NCBI GenBank assembly: GCA_902729315.2
Contig: LR746272.1
Coordinates: 9,852,327 to 9,916,326 of the forward strand
Reading direction: 5' to 3'
Length of the DNA stretch: 64,000 nt
From: Spirodela intermedia
Lineage: Eukaryota > Streptophyta > Magnoliopsida > Alismatales > Araceae
The notes under the pieces are model-generated. The model was not told the origin of the DNA and made no database searches. It worked only from the letters and a program-made list of their open reading frames with translations. The first letter of the stretch is position 1. Every line of letters begins with the position of its first letter. Shown here in pieces: positions 12,766 through 24,900 of this stretch. Position numbers and translations under genes: made by a program.

Positions 12766-13129
12766 AGCATATTTATGTAAGATTGTCTCTATTATCATAA
12801 GTCAATTGACGATAAAAGGTACATCTATTCAGGTGATGACAATATAATATTAGTGGAGGTAATATTGACTTTTAGGTTATTGTTAAATATTTGTCACTAT
12901 TTAGATTTGATTGAGACTTATGTTGTATTATCTTTTAAATAGAACTTGATTTATATTTCTAATTTAGAAAAAATTAGTTATGGTTGTCTATTTAGAAATA
13001 GAAAAATTAATTTATTTGATAATTTAAATCATATTGGTACCAGTACTTTATCAAGTCATGATAACTTATACTTACTTTGACGTAATAGTCTTTTCTAATG
13101 AAATCATATATATTAGTTCAAGGAGTACA

Positions 13130-13866
13130 AAAAAAGATTAATTAATGATAATTTTTCTTCATTATGTCACAAGAGATTAAGTCATATCTCTAAAAAGAGA
13201 ATTGATCGACTTGTGTATGAATTTTTTGACCCACTTGATTAGAAAAATTTTGACATTTGTGTCAAATGTATTAACCAGAAAAAAATAAACATAAATAAAA
13301 TAGGTGTCAATTGAGTTTCAAACATCTTATAATTAATAGATACAGATATTTGTGGACCATTTCCTATGGTCTCTTGGAATGGTGAATAATATATTGTCAC
13401 ATTCAAAGATGATTATTCTCGATTTAGTTACTTATATCTTATTAGTGAGAAGTCTTAATAGTTGAATGTGCTCAAGAAATATAAGGTTGAAGTTGAGAAT
13501 CAACTCAACAAACGAATTAAGTCTATCAAATTAGACTATGGTGGTAAATATTGCAGTAAATATGATGGATTAGATGAACAATGTCCAAGATCTTTTGTTA
13601 AATTCTTAGAGAAGTGTGGCATTGTCTCAAAATTAATAAAGAAAAATATTTACTCAAAAATCATTAGTTGCTACTTTGTTGGATACTCGGATAGGTCTAT
13701 TACTAAGATTATTTTTGTGATGAAAAATATTGATTTATTTGAGGATGTAAAATTTACAAAGGAAGATAAGGTTAGAGATATTAATTTTGAAGATAATTAT
13801 GTAAATACTCCTTTTATTACTATTGATAATAGTCTTGATGACATTATCTTGACTAATGTTGATTAA
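13130..13866 (+). pseudogene. Integrase remnant of copia relic 1
   Basis: A degraded HHCC zinc-binding part lies at about 13160-13280, with a CVKC-like pair near 13260. The core starts near 13341 with DICGPFPMVSWNG and DDYSRF. The open frame at 13462-13866 covers the later core and the C-terminal part (YFVGYSDRS, FFEDVKF-like). The segment normally carrying the last catalytic Glu is missing between these, so there is an internal deletion. Confidence 0.75.
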
Positions 13867-14079
13867 GAAATGACTTCATATCAAAATAATGTCATTATGA
13901 CTCTCATTTTAGAAGAAAAAACTCAACATACTTAAGAATCAGTGTCATTAATAAGATTCACCAGAGAGAAGAGAAATGTAGTTTCAAATGAATATATCAT
14001 ATTTTTTCTAGAACATGAGGCTGACTTGGAGTGATGGAAGATGATCTTATCAACTTCTATTGTCATGTAAAGTTCTAAC

Positions 14080-16320
14080 TCTCATAAGTGGATTGATGCT
14101 ATGAATAAAGAGATCAAATTTATGAAGAACAATAATGTTTAAGATCTTGTTATATTACCTAAAGGTGCAAAACCTATTGGGTGTAAATGGATAACCATGA
14201 GGGATTAAAAGGTGATAAGTTTTCATTATCATGAGTTACTAATTAGTAAATAATATATTTTTAGCCTTAAAATCATGATTAATAGACTTATATTTGTGTT
14301 AAAGTGTGAAAAGTAATTTTCAATTGATTAGAGTGAAAATTTGACTAATTATGTGATTTTCTATGAATTTAGATAATTTTTATAGTCTTATTTTTGAGAT
14401 AAATAAAGAAAAAGAAATAAAAATAAAAATATAGCAAAATAGAGGGGCCTGTCAGCCAGTTGGGACCACAAGCACGTTAAAAATGCAATTGTGGGGCAAA
14501 GAGTAGTGGTACACACGAAAGAAAGAAACTAATTACTTATAAATGTGATATTACTATATATTCGTCTAAAACTTTGACGCACAATCGATGTGAGACTAAA
14601 CCCGCATCACACCTTCCTTTGAAAGGGTTAAAACATTTTAATACTTAAACTACCCCTTTGTTATAATAGAGATATACTATAATGATGTTAATTTATAAGG
14701 GTATTAGAGTACTTATTTTAATTTTTCTTATGCATGTAGGTAATCGATGCAGGTTTAAATCTTCATAGAGCCAAAACTCATATTTTTATCTAATTATCGT
14801 GACTTTCTTGTAAATCATTGATGAAGGATTAAGTCGTCATAATTGTTAGATCATTGATGAAAATCTCGTCAATACGATTCGCAAAGTATTGTTACTAAAA
14901 TTGTTGAATGATTCACGATAAAACGATTGTGAATCCATCTAAATATATCATCTCTGATTGATCGACGAATAAATCGTTGTCAAGAAGAGGATGATACGTC
15001 AAGAGATGAGTGACCACCTCTTGAGATCGTATTGGATGCAATGAAGAGTCTCCTCTTGTTGTACAGACTTGAGGATGAAGCTCCCTAACATGCGCTCCAC
15101 CTTCATCCAGCTCCTCTCTATCAGGTGTCAACTACTAGAAAGTCGCAAAGTCATTATTTTTCTATTACATGAGGTGACAGTCGCTAGAGATGTTTCGAAG
15201 ACCCATTTCATTGCTCTTTAGACTTCGCAAAGAGATCTAGAAATTGCTAATGTCGTCCTTGTCTAAGGAGAGCCTTCAAGATTGTGGACACTATACGACG
15301 ATCTTTTTGAACACTCAGAATTCTGGTGCATTGTTGATGCATCGTCGTTGTGATGTTGGAACTCTATTCTCCTACTTTCAACTTAATTTTCACCTCATTT
15401 AGTGATAATTTGTGTGATTTAAATCTACCAAGTTATACTTCATTCAATTACGATTCTTCTGACTTTTACATATCTTAATTTGATTCATATTCGTTGAGCA
15501 TTGATGTCATCTTAACATTCGCACTCTTATTTCTCTTTTTCGTAAATTTTAAATATATTTTTTTATAATATAAAATTTATAAAAAAATGATATTATTTGA
15601 AGAAAATTCTAAAAAATTACTCGATATTATATTACATCCATGTGATTGACTTGGAAATTACTACTTTTTTGGAAGTTTTATAAAAAATATAATTGATATA
15701 TTTGTTGAATAATACTTCTAAATATCCAAAAATTAGTATTTTCTAGTTTTATAATTTTTTAATTCGCATGATTTACTATACAACAACTAAATCATGTCAA
15801 ATGGTAATATAGAAAGATATTAAACTCATTTTGTTGCTAAAGAATTAACTTAAAAAGAAGGCATTGATTATACAAAGACGATCTTTTAGTGACATTGACT
15901 CAATTTCATTGAAAGACTCATTTAGAATAATAATGACAATAGTAATTCATTTTGATCTTGAGTTACATCAGATGGATGTAAAGACTATATTTATTAATGG
16001 TGACACTGATGAAATGATATTATGGTGTAATCAGAAAACTTTATGTCAAGAGACCCAAAAAAAATGATATGTAAATTTAAGAAGCCCATCTATGGGTTAA
16101 AATAAATTGGCGTCAATGTTATCATAAATTTTATTAAGTTAACATCCCATCTCTCTTTACAATGAATATAGATGATGAATGTGTATATCAAAAGTTCAAT
16201 AAAAGTAAATATATGTTCTTGGTTTTATATGTTTATGACATATTACTTGTCATAGTGATATATGATTATTCTGTGACATCAAAAAGTTTTTGTCAAGAAA
16301 TTTTGATATTATTTCAATGA
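14080..16320 (+). pseudogene. Reverse transcriptase remnant, split by a solo LTR
   Basis: The start of the domain is at about 14080-14212 (HKWIDAMNKEI, then GCKWI). It resumes at 15805 after the solo LTR, with LVAK-like sequence, then SLKDSFRIIMT and LELHQMDVKTIFINGD in the frame 15864-16067. The catalytic YVDD box near 16225 has become YVYD. The reading phase is kept if the inserted LTR and one copy of its 5-bp repeat are removed, which shows the insertion came after the element had been placed here. The domain also carries stops unrelated to the insertion. Confidence 0.8.
14213..15799 (+). mobile_element. Solo LTR of the 1.6 kb family (copy 1)
   Basis: A 1587-bp element with TG...CA ends (TGATAAGTTTTCATT...ATCATGTCA) is flanked by AAAGG and AATGG, a 5-bp target duplication with one mismatch. 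It is inserted in the reverse transcriptase region of copia relic 1. It aligns over its length, inverted, with 21609-23320 and 34718-36359. No internal coding region remains, as expected after recombination between two LTRs. The parent superfamily cannot be named. Confidence 0.85.
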
Positions 16321-16689
16321 AGCCTTTTTTGTATTAGATATTGAGATATATTGAGATTGTCTTTGAAATATCTTAAGGTTGTCACAAAAGAGCTATATCG
16401 AGAAAGTTTTTACGAAATTTGACATGGAAGGATGTAAGTTTTACAATATCCCTATTATTAAAGGAGACAAGTTTGATCTCAATTAGTGTAATAAGAATGA
16501 TTATGATGTCAAAGAGATGTAAAAGATTTCTTATGCATCAGTCACAAGAAGCTTTATGTTTTTCAACTACATATAGGTTCATATATTACGTATAGTAGAG
16601 TATTCGACAGATATTTAAGCAACCATGGTATGGATCATTAGAAAATAACTAAATGAGTTATATGATATTTACAAAAGATAAAGAACTAT

Positions 16690-17175
16690 ATGTTCACATA
16701 TAAGAAATTAGATCATTTAAAGATCATGAGATATTCAGATTCTGGTTTTGTTAGATGCACTGATAATAGACAATCCACTACAAACTATATCTATCTACTA
16801 GTTGGAGGAACTATATCATGGAAGAGTGTTAAGCATACACTCATAACTTCTTCTACTTTGGTAGTAAAGTTTATAACATGTTATGAGATATTTAATTATA
16901 AAATTTAATTAATTTTTTTATCACATTATTGTAAATTCTAAATAGAACTGAAAGAATATTAAAATTACTTTATGATAATAAATCAGTCGTTATATTTTTC
17001 AATAATAATAAGAGCTTGACCAAGTCTAAACATATAACCATCAAGTTTACAATTATCAAGGAAATAGTTTAGAGTGGCCAAATCTCTATAAAGCATATTA
17101 TGACAAACTCTATGGTAGCAGATCTACTTACTAAGGGATTGCCACCAAAGGCATTTTATGAATTTATCTCATAAT
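16690..17175 (+). pseudogene. RNase H remnant of copia relic 1
   Basis: The frame 16690-16908 reads YSDSGFVRCTDNRQSTTNYI, then LLVGGTISWKSVKHTLI, typical of copia RNase H including the first catalytic Asp. After a frameshift the C-terminal part follows at about 17030-17175 (MTNSMVADLLTKGLPPKAF). Nonfunctional because of stops. Confidence 0.8.
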
Positions 17176-17562
17176 AATTTATAATTTTAGTGAGAGTTTG
17201 TATTTTGATGTTCATATATTTTTGAACATATACTTTAGCTATTTCATGTATGAATAAAGTTCATAGTTATTCTCACTTTGAATGTGATTGTTTGATCTTC
17301 TTTCAAAATTAAGAAGACTAAGTTGAAAATATACATGTATGAGTCACATTTCATATAATTTTCATACTACTCATCTATGCTTGATATATGTCATTTATTA
17401 TATTGATATACTTAATTATTGTTGAATTCAGTCATACAAAAAAAAAAAAATGAACGAAAACTCTTTTAATTCTATTTTCAAATAATGATAGACGAGATTA
17501 ATGAAAATATCTTTGTTAATTCTATTCCCGTGCATCATATTTCCTTATTCCATGTTTCTGAT

Positions 17563-18279
17563 TGCAGTCTACCTGAAAACAGAGACAAAGGAGACGTAGA
17601 AATCTTTCAATAGGGGAGAAAAAAATCGCATTTTATTTGATGCATGGGGAAAGAATAATATATGAGATGCATGGGAACCTTCTGGGGAGTGGCAGAGAGA
17701 AGGTTGAAATTCTTCGAACCACTCGTGCTGAACGCTCAGAGAGTAGTTAAGGTAGCCCTGCTCTATGCCTTCGCCAGGGATCAAGGAGGCATCAAGCGCC
17801 GTGGCTCCCCCGACTGCGAAACACTCCATGACGAAAGTCCTGACTACGTCCTCCCAAGTATGGTGGAGGTGGCGGTAGTCCGAAAGCATGTGCTGTAGCA
17901 ACAGAAGCAGACGAGTGTCCAGCGTTAGCTCCAGTAAAAAGAAGACAGCGGGCTGGATGGACATCTGTGATCATGGTTTTCTACGGTGGCAAGACACGGA
18001 AAAGGGTGTACCGATGAAATCCACAACAAGGCGGCCGTCGGATTGCCGGCCCGTCGGAAGTCCGAAGTATGTTGTTCCGTAGGGTAGGTTGCCAAGGACT
18101 TGGTTGAGCTCTGGCTCGGCGATCAAAGCGTTTCCTGTGTCTGTCATCGAATCCCCGAAGCGGATGATGGAAGTATGGCGTGGGGTCACCGATTCGGCCA
18201 CTGTGAAGACGGAGAAGACTAGTAGATAGATTAGGAAGCCCACGGTGAAGTGGGGCGTACGGGAAGAATGGTAAGCCAT
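17563..18279 (-). pseudogene. Truncated GDSL esterase/lipase, exons 1-2 only
   Basis: Exon 1 (18012-18279) has exactly the same length as in the intact gene and keeps the signal peptide and the FGDSMTDTGN nucleophile block. Exon 2 (17679-17892) is 214 bp instead of 216: two bases are lost near 17818-17823, shifting the frame just before the NFAVGGA block. Only six bases of exon 3 remain (17563-17568) before the sequence switches to copia relic 1. Exons 3-5, with the GxND block and the Asp/His pair, are absent. The TATA-like motif of the intact gene is also missing upstream. It is a dead duplicate of 2056-3627. Confidence 0.9.
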
Positions 18280-18575
18280 AACAGAAAAGACTGAGGGATG
18301 TGAGCTTACGGTGCGAGTATGTGAGAGGGCACGCCTTCACATTTTTGTAGATTGGTTGCTTCCGAAGGGTTTCCATTGATCTTATCCATTAGAACATTTG
18401 CAGATTGTGATATGCACGCCTCCCACGGGAAAAACTTGCTGGCATTTCAAAAACAGCAGGCCGCACTCGTTTGCTCAGAGTTAGGCACCGTTGAATATTC
18501 GCGTCCGCAAAAGTCTCTCAGGGGGAACGATATTCAGGTGCCCAGGACTTTGCCGGGATTAAAAAAAGCAAGAAA
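18280..18575. repeat. Duplicated block 2, 5' flank of the broken GDSL copy
   Basis: Aligns with about 3628-3890 upstream of the intact GDSL gene, including the GTGAGCTTACGGTGCGAGTATGTGAGAG region. Noncoding. Confidence 0.75.
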
Positions 18576-19420
18576 AAGAAAGGTATTGACTGTTGACTTG
18601 GCGGCAAAAGTTGACCGCTAACTTGGTGTAATAGTTGGTCATTGACTGTTGACGATTGACTCGACTGTTGAGTGTTGAGTTGGCGGCAAAAGTTGACGAG
18701 GCTGAATGTGTTGACTCTGTGGACTGGATAGAACCAGGCGGCTGGCGCCGACCAGGTAATCCGGTAGAAACCTCCTGACCAGCGCTTGGAGCTGGTTTGA
18801 ACCAGGAGCCGAGATGATTCGGACCGAGGTGGCGGGTGGGCTCGGACGAGGCGGTCAAGTCGGTTGTATGGCGGATCAGGTGGGCTGGGGGTCGGGTGGT
18901 CAAGGTGGCTGGGCCGGCGGATCTGGTGGGCTATGTCGAGTGGTCAAGGTGGCTTGGCCGGCGGCTAAGGTGGGCTGGGCGGGGTAGTCAGGTGGGCTGG
19001 GCCGGCGGTCAGCTGGCTGGGCTGGCGGGTCAGGTGGACTGGGGCCAATAGGTGGCCAGCTTAAAATGGTCACTGCCGAAACCCTAATTTGGGAGTTTCG
19101 GGCGCGATTCAATGCTGTGCCCAAGGCGGCGGCGTCTGGCGATGGGAAGGCGCAGGCGGCGGCGTCCGGTGACTGGGGCACCGTGGCGACGAAGATGGCG
19201 GCGGTTCATCGGGGGTGAAGCGGGGGAGCCGAGAACGGCGGCGGCGCCCTGAGAAACGCGCGGTGGAGGCGGCGGTGGTCCTCGCGATCAACCCCTAAAC
19301 AGGTGACTTTGGTTAATCCTAACCAAATCAACTAAAATTCATTTCTTCTCTACTCTTCTTTTTAATGATCATTACATAAGGGTATTTATAGTTTATGAAA
19401 GGAGGCGTCACTTCTATAAA
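18576..19420. mobile_element. GC-rich insertion of unknown type in block 2
   Basis: About 845 bp is absent from the matching place in block 1 (near 3900). It begins with a run of short GTTGACT direct repeats (18590-18720), continues into a G-rich minisatellite and a GGCGGCG-rich stretch (19110-19280), and ends with a TATTTATAG stretch (19382-19390). It could be a solo LTR or another nonautonomous insertion; I could not find a clean target duplication. No coding domain is recognised. Confidence 0.5.
18830..19045 (+). repeat. G-rich minisatellite
   Basis: Degenerate tandem copies, about 20-25 bp each, of a GGTGGGCTGGGCCGGCGG-like motif, interspersed with GGTCAAGGTGGCT. The frames open here on both strands (18836-19051, 18559-18903, 18900-19181) are low-complexity Gly/Ala/Trp or Pro/Ala translations of the repeat. 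Confidence 0.75.
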
Positions 19421-21287
19421 GTACTGAAATATATATGTATATATATAGTGTACAAATCCAAATAATTTTATTTAAGGGGACTAAGCACAGTTTCTGTCTC
19501 GCTTCTAGCTGTTTGGGAGCCGCATCACTTTGATGGTTTCGGTCTACTCATCGTCAGTAAGCTTTCAGCTTGATGGAAGTTTATCGTCGAAATTAGTTTT
19601 TAACGTTATAAGAGCAGACGATTATTCTTTCAGTGGATACACCATATTTACAGCGTTTCCTTGACAAAGTTTAAAAGTTGATCTACACAAGACGGGACAC
19701 GTGAATGATAGCATTAAAAGTTGTGACATTAATTAATGGATTAATCATGTAGCCTTATATACTAATTTCTTGGGAAATGACCGAGTGAAGCCACAAAAGA
19801 TCTCTAATTGATCTTTATGAGTGACTAATGCGACAATCAACATAACAGATGCTCAAATCAAATAGCAGTTGTTGACTAGTAAAAGTATCTGCAATATTAT
19901 GATGAAGTGCTATTACAAAAGTTTGGGGAATGAGACGTTGGATGAAGATAACAGAGCAGAGGTAATGGTAATCAAAACCAAACTCACAAATAGTACCCAC
20001 TAATTATATAATCACTGAAAGACGGGAATGAGGAGAGTACAGTTGCGACAGAACTAAAATTTTATAACCCATGATTTAAAAGAAGTCGGTTGCGATGCAA
20101 AAAATTAAATCACTTTCAAATAGCACAATACTTGAAGCTTGAGTTTCCAGGAGGTAGCTACGCAGTGGAGTTACACAGGGAGTCATGGCCTGAAAGGTGA
20201 TCAGAAAGGCGAAACAGATCTCCTTTCAAGTCATCACCCTCCAAACATTCAATTTGACGTATGACGTTCCTCTGGCTCCATAACCAACGGTGAGGACAAC
20301 GAAGACCTGGAGTCCAGCGCAGACCGTCCAGTGTTTCGATTGGAAGAGGGCAGCACTGGAGAGGGAACGCAGTGATAAGAACGCGGCGACTATTATCTCC
20401 GTGAATGCGTTATCTATATGATTTAGGATCGCAACAAGGGCGTAGATGAGATCCGCTCCAGGACCGTTAAGGTAGGTATATATCTCATTTGTCCTGACCA
20501 ACTCTCAGCGATTCCTTTCTCCGCAAATCACCCCTGCTGTGAAAGAGAAGAGAATTACAGCTGCTGTGGATGGCGGGAAGTGACGGGAGAAATCAGGCTG
20601 TCTTATCACCTCGTTGGTCTTCACAGCTCATACTGTCAGACTCTTCCTTGCTAATGTTGCTCAACTATTCCTCTCGTTTGCCCCTTCCCTAGGTCATATG
20701 TATCCTCGTCAGTAATCGCTCTCTGGTCTCTGCACTGTCGTCTTCATTCTCAAGTTGGATATCACGTAAAAGGATGCCGATGACTTTCAGCTCCTCCTAG
20801 ACCGTCAAATGACGCGGGGATACCCTGAAGGTGTTTTCATGTGTCCGTGGTTGCAAGAGCGAATGGCTGGGAGCTATTCGCCAAGACTGCTCTAAAACGA
20901 TATTAAACGAATGCCAGAAAACTTCACCCTGGCCTTATCAGAGTTTCCGCTCAAAGGGTAGACAGAAGAACTCTCAATGACAGTTAAGAGAAAGGAATGA
21001 TATGAGTGGGGGAGAATGTAATGGAGCTGATGAAACGATAGTATGGAGATTCGCCGTATGTTATTAATTATGGAAACAATGAGGAAGATGTGAGTGTACT
21101 CCATACAATAACATTGGTAAGAGAACTTGCGTCCATTAAGAACTATGTAGTGGGGAAGTGACTCTGCTTGCCCAAAGACGATGGTAGTCACCAAGAAGAT
21201 GGAGAAAAGTGAGGAAGGAGAAGGTACTTGAAAGAAATCTTTGGAAGATTAGATCGATTGCTATGTTCCTCGCAGAGGATGTGTGTG
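19421..21287. repeat. Duplicated block 2, continued
   Basis: Matches about 3900-5480 of block 1 in order, for example the TTTAAGGGGACT stretch at 19475, the CTTGAAGCTTGAGTTTCCAG stretch near 20130, and the CTCTTCATTCTCAAG region near 20740. No conserved open frame; nothing recognised as a gene. Confidence 0.75.
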
Positions 21288-23439
21288 TGCAGGATCTGAA
21301 AGATTTAGTGTTGAAATAGATGGAGAATGATAAAGTATAATGATAATAGATTAAAACCATACTTAAATTCAAGAAGCCACAAGTACGAGGATGACCTTTT
21401 GGATTAGCACATGAGAGTTGTCCAATGACTTATTCTAGAGAGATTAGATGCTCCAAGAGTAACTCATGATGTGTGACTTAAGGACCATGACCCCTTATTT
21501 ATAGACAAGAGGTGGTTAGTCTCTTGTTGTCTTTTTTTAATTTAATCCATCATAAAATTAAAATAAGACCTAGTCTCTACACATTTATATTTATACTTAC
21601 AAGAGAAGTGACGTAACTTAGTCATTGTATAATAAATCATGTAAATTTAAAATTTATAAAACTAGAAAAATACTAATTTTTAGATGTTTAGAAGTATTTC
21701 TAAACAAATATATCAATTATATTTTAATAAAAAACTAAAAATAGTAATAATTTTCCAAGTTGATTACATGGATGTAATATAATATCAGATAAGTTTTTAA
21801 ATTTTTTAAAAAAGAATATGATTTTTTTATAAATTTTATACTATGAAATAAAAATAAAATATATTTAAAATTTTAAAAAAGAAATAAAGGTGCGAACATC
21901 ACGATGACGTCAGCACATGACAAAACTGAATCAACTAGAAATAAAGTTCCATCTAGTGATTCTTATGTAAGTGATTACATATGATTTAATTGATCAAATT
22001 AAGATTTATAAATTCCAAAAGAATTGTAATTAAATGAAGTATAACTTTAGTATATTTAAATCACACAGTTATTATTAAATGAAGTGAAAATTAAGTTGAA
22101 AATAGGAAAATAGACTTTTGACATTCTAGTGGTGATACATCAATGATGCACTAGAACTTTGAGTGTTCAAGAAGATCATCATGTAGTGTTTATGGCTTCA
22201 AAAACTCTCTTTGGACAAGGACGACATGAGTAATTTCTAGAGATCATCGAATAAAATAGGTCGTCAAATCGTCTCTGGTAGCTGTCACTTAGTGGAATAA
22301 AAAAACAGTGACTTTGCGACTCTCTAGCAATTGACACCTGACGAAGAGGAGTTGGATGGAGGTGAGGCATGTGTTCGAGAGCTTCATCTTCAAGTCTACA
22401 CAACAAGATGAGGCTCTTTATCACATTTAATACGCTCTTAGGAGGTGGTAACTCATCTTTTGACAGATCATCCTCTTTCTAATGACAGCTTGTTCGTTGA
22501 TCAATCAGAGATGATTTATTTGATGGATTCACGATCATTTTATCGTGAATTGTTTAATAATTTTGGTAATAATACTTTGCAAATCATATTGACGAGATTT
22601 TCACTGATGATCTAACGATTTTGACGGCTTAATCTTTCACCAGCAATCTACAGAAAAGTCACGATAATCAGATAAAAATACAAGTTTTGACTTTGAGAGG
22701 ATTCAAACTCACGTCGATTACTCGCTTACATAAGAGATATTGAAATAAGTATTATAATCCATTTATCAAATGACGTCATCATGATATATCTTTGTTATTT
22801 AAGTACTAAAATCTTCAAAGCCTTTCGGGAGAAGGTATGATGTAGGTTTAATCCCACATTACTTGTGCGCCAAAGTTTTAGATGAATATATAGTAATATC
22901 ACATTTGGAAGCAATAAGTCTCTTTCTCCTGTGTGTACGACTACTCCTTACCCCACATCAGCTGGTCACTAGTGAAATGGAAGGAGAGTGGTGCACATGT
23001 GCCCCCATTGGTCTTAGTTGCTTGAGCTTGTGCTCACGGCTCCCCCTGACTATGCTTTTGACCTGCTTGTAGGCCTAGTTGGCTAGTGGGTCCTCTTTTG
23101 TTATTTTTTTATCTTTTTATATTTTTTTTCATTTATTTCAAAAATAGGGCTATAAAAATTATATAAATTTATAAAAAATACATAATTAGCCAAAAATTCA
23201 TATTAATCAATTGAAAACTACTTTTCATAGTTTAACATAAATATAAATCTATTTATCATGAGTTAAGATTAAAACTATATTATTTACTAATTATTAACTC
23301 ATGACAATGAAGACTTATCAAGAGGTCATAATCGCAAATACTTAACTTCAATGAATCACTTTAAGTAGGATTAATTAATGGCAGCCTCATGATATACAAT
23401 TTATATATGTCATTGTCCACATTGAGATTAATTTTAATA
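21288..23439 (-). repeat. 3' LTR of copia relic 2, split by a solo LTR
   Basis: LTR halves 21288-21608 and 23321-23439 together are about 435-440 bp and align with the 5' LTR 28535-28975. The gap is filled exactly by the 1.7 kb solo LTR. Confidence 0.85.
21609..23320 (-). mobile_element. Solo LTR of the 1.6 kb family (copy 2)
   Basis: 1712 bp, inverted relative to copy 1. On the + strand it begins TGACGTAACTTAG and ends GACTTATCA. Flanking pentamers are AGAAG and AGAGG (one mismatch). It sits within the 3' LTR of copia relic 2. The inner frame at 22179-22424 has no recognised domain. Confidence 0.85.
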
Positions 23440-23769
23440 ATCTCTTACTTAGACAAAATATTTATGATAACTTGATATTGTACATGACTTTATGAGCTCA
23501 AAATTTTATTATCATTGTCAAAGAATTTTTCAACAATCTCATCTATCAATATACCAATATAGAAGTAAAAAAAAATTGTTCATACTTTTTGTGTGATTGA
23601 ACCCAACAATAATCAATTATATTGATATAATGAACTACATAGATCAAATATGGATGTGTAGTATAGAAATTACATGAAATGTGACTCATATCTATATATT
23701 TTCACTTAGTTTTTCTTATTCTGAATGGAGATCAAACAATCACATTCATAGTGAGAATAATCATAAATT

Positions 23770-24900
23770 TTATTCATACATGAAATAACTAAGATATATG
23801 TTTATAACTATATCAGCATCAAAATACAAACTCTCATTAAAATTATATATCCTCATAGGTATTACAACCATATGAGCAATATACTCATAAAAGACCTTTG
23901 GTGACAAACTTTTAATAAGTAGATCTACTATTATAGAATTTGTCCTAATATGCTCTATAAACATTTAGGTACTCTGAACTCTTTCCTTAACAACTAGGAA
24001 CTTGATGTCTATATGTCTATCATTATGAGTGTCTACTTAGCACTCTTCTATGATATAACTCTTCTAGTTAGTAGATAGATATAACTCGTAGTAGATTGTT
24101 TGCTATGAGTGCATCTAGTGAAATTAGAATTTGAATACCTAATGATATCCAAATGATCTGATTTTCTATATGTGAGTATATAGTTCTTTATTTTTTGTAA
24201 ATACTGCATAATCTGTTTGGTTGCTTTTCAATGATCTATACCAAGGTTACTTAAATATCTGCCTAGTACTCTAATTATGTACACAATATTTGAACGCATA
24301 CATATTTGAGTATACATAAGACTTCTTATAATTGATGCATAAGAAATTTTCAATATCTTTTTAGCCTCATAATCATTCTTAAGGCACTGATTGAGATTAA
24401 ACTTGTCTCTTTTAACAACAAAGGTATCATAAGATTTACATTTTTACATACCAAATCTTGTAAAAACTTTCTTGATATAACTCTTTTGTAACAACCCCAT
24501 GATATTTCAAGGTCGATCTAGGTATATCTCAATGCCCAATACAAAAGAAGCTTCACAAAGATCCTTCATCTCAAAATTCTTTGAAAAAAATATTTTAGTG
24601 TAACAAAGTAAACCTATATTATTACTAGCAAATAATATGTTATCAACATATAAAATCAAAGTATATGTTTGCTCTTATTGAACTTATAATATACACATTC
24701 ATCACTCATATTCATCTCAAAATTAGATGAGATGATAGCTTGATGAAATTTGTGATACCATTGATGAGAAGTTTGTTTTAACCAATAGATGGAGTTTTTT
24801 AGGTATCTAATAAACTAACAACTAAAACTTCATCTATTGAACAACTTCAAATAGATAAATACTTTACACTAGGCTTATTGTTCGTCCAAAATTCATAAAG
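23770..24900 (-). pseudogene. RNase H and reverse transcriptase remnants of copia relic 2
   Basis: The RNase H C-terminus is in the frame 23770-23964 (HIRTNSIIVDLLIKSLSPKV). The reverse transcriptase is recognisable at 24635-24665, where the YVDD box reads YVDN, and at 24740-24800, with a SIYWLKQTSHQWYHKF stretch. Stops and shifts interrupt both. Confidence 0.7.

Larger units (their letters stand above)
9981..17562 (+). mobile_element. Ty1/copia relic 1 (5' LTR present, 3' LTR missing)
   Basis: The order is 5' LTR, primer site, GC-rich leader, gag, protease, integrase, reverse transcriptase, RNase H, which is the Ty1/copia order. The coding region is full of stops and frameshifts. It belongs to the same family as the - strand element at 21288-28975: LTR, leader and coding parts align. 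The 3' end runs past the RNase H region into sequence matching the pre-LTR part of the other copy, but no 3' LTR follows. It stops at about 17562, directly against exon 3 of a GDSL copy. A solo LTR of another family interrupts the reverse transcriptase region at 14213-15799. Confidence 0.85.

Noticed and set aside
18836-19181. Gly/Trp- or Pro-rich proteins on both strands
   Set aside because: Translations of a G-rich minisatellite.
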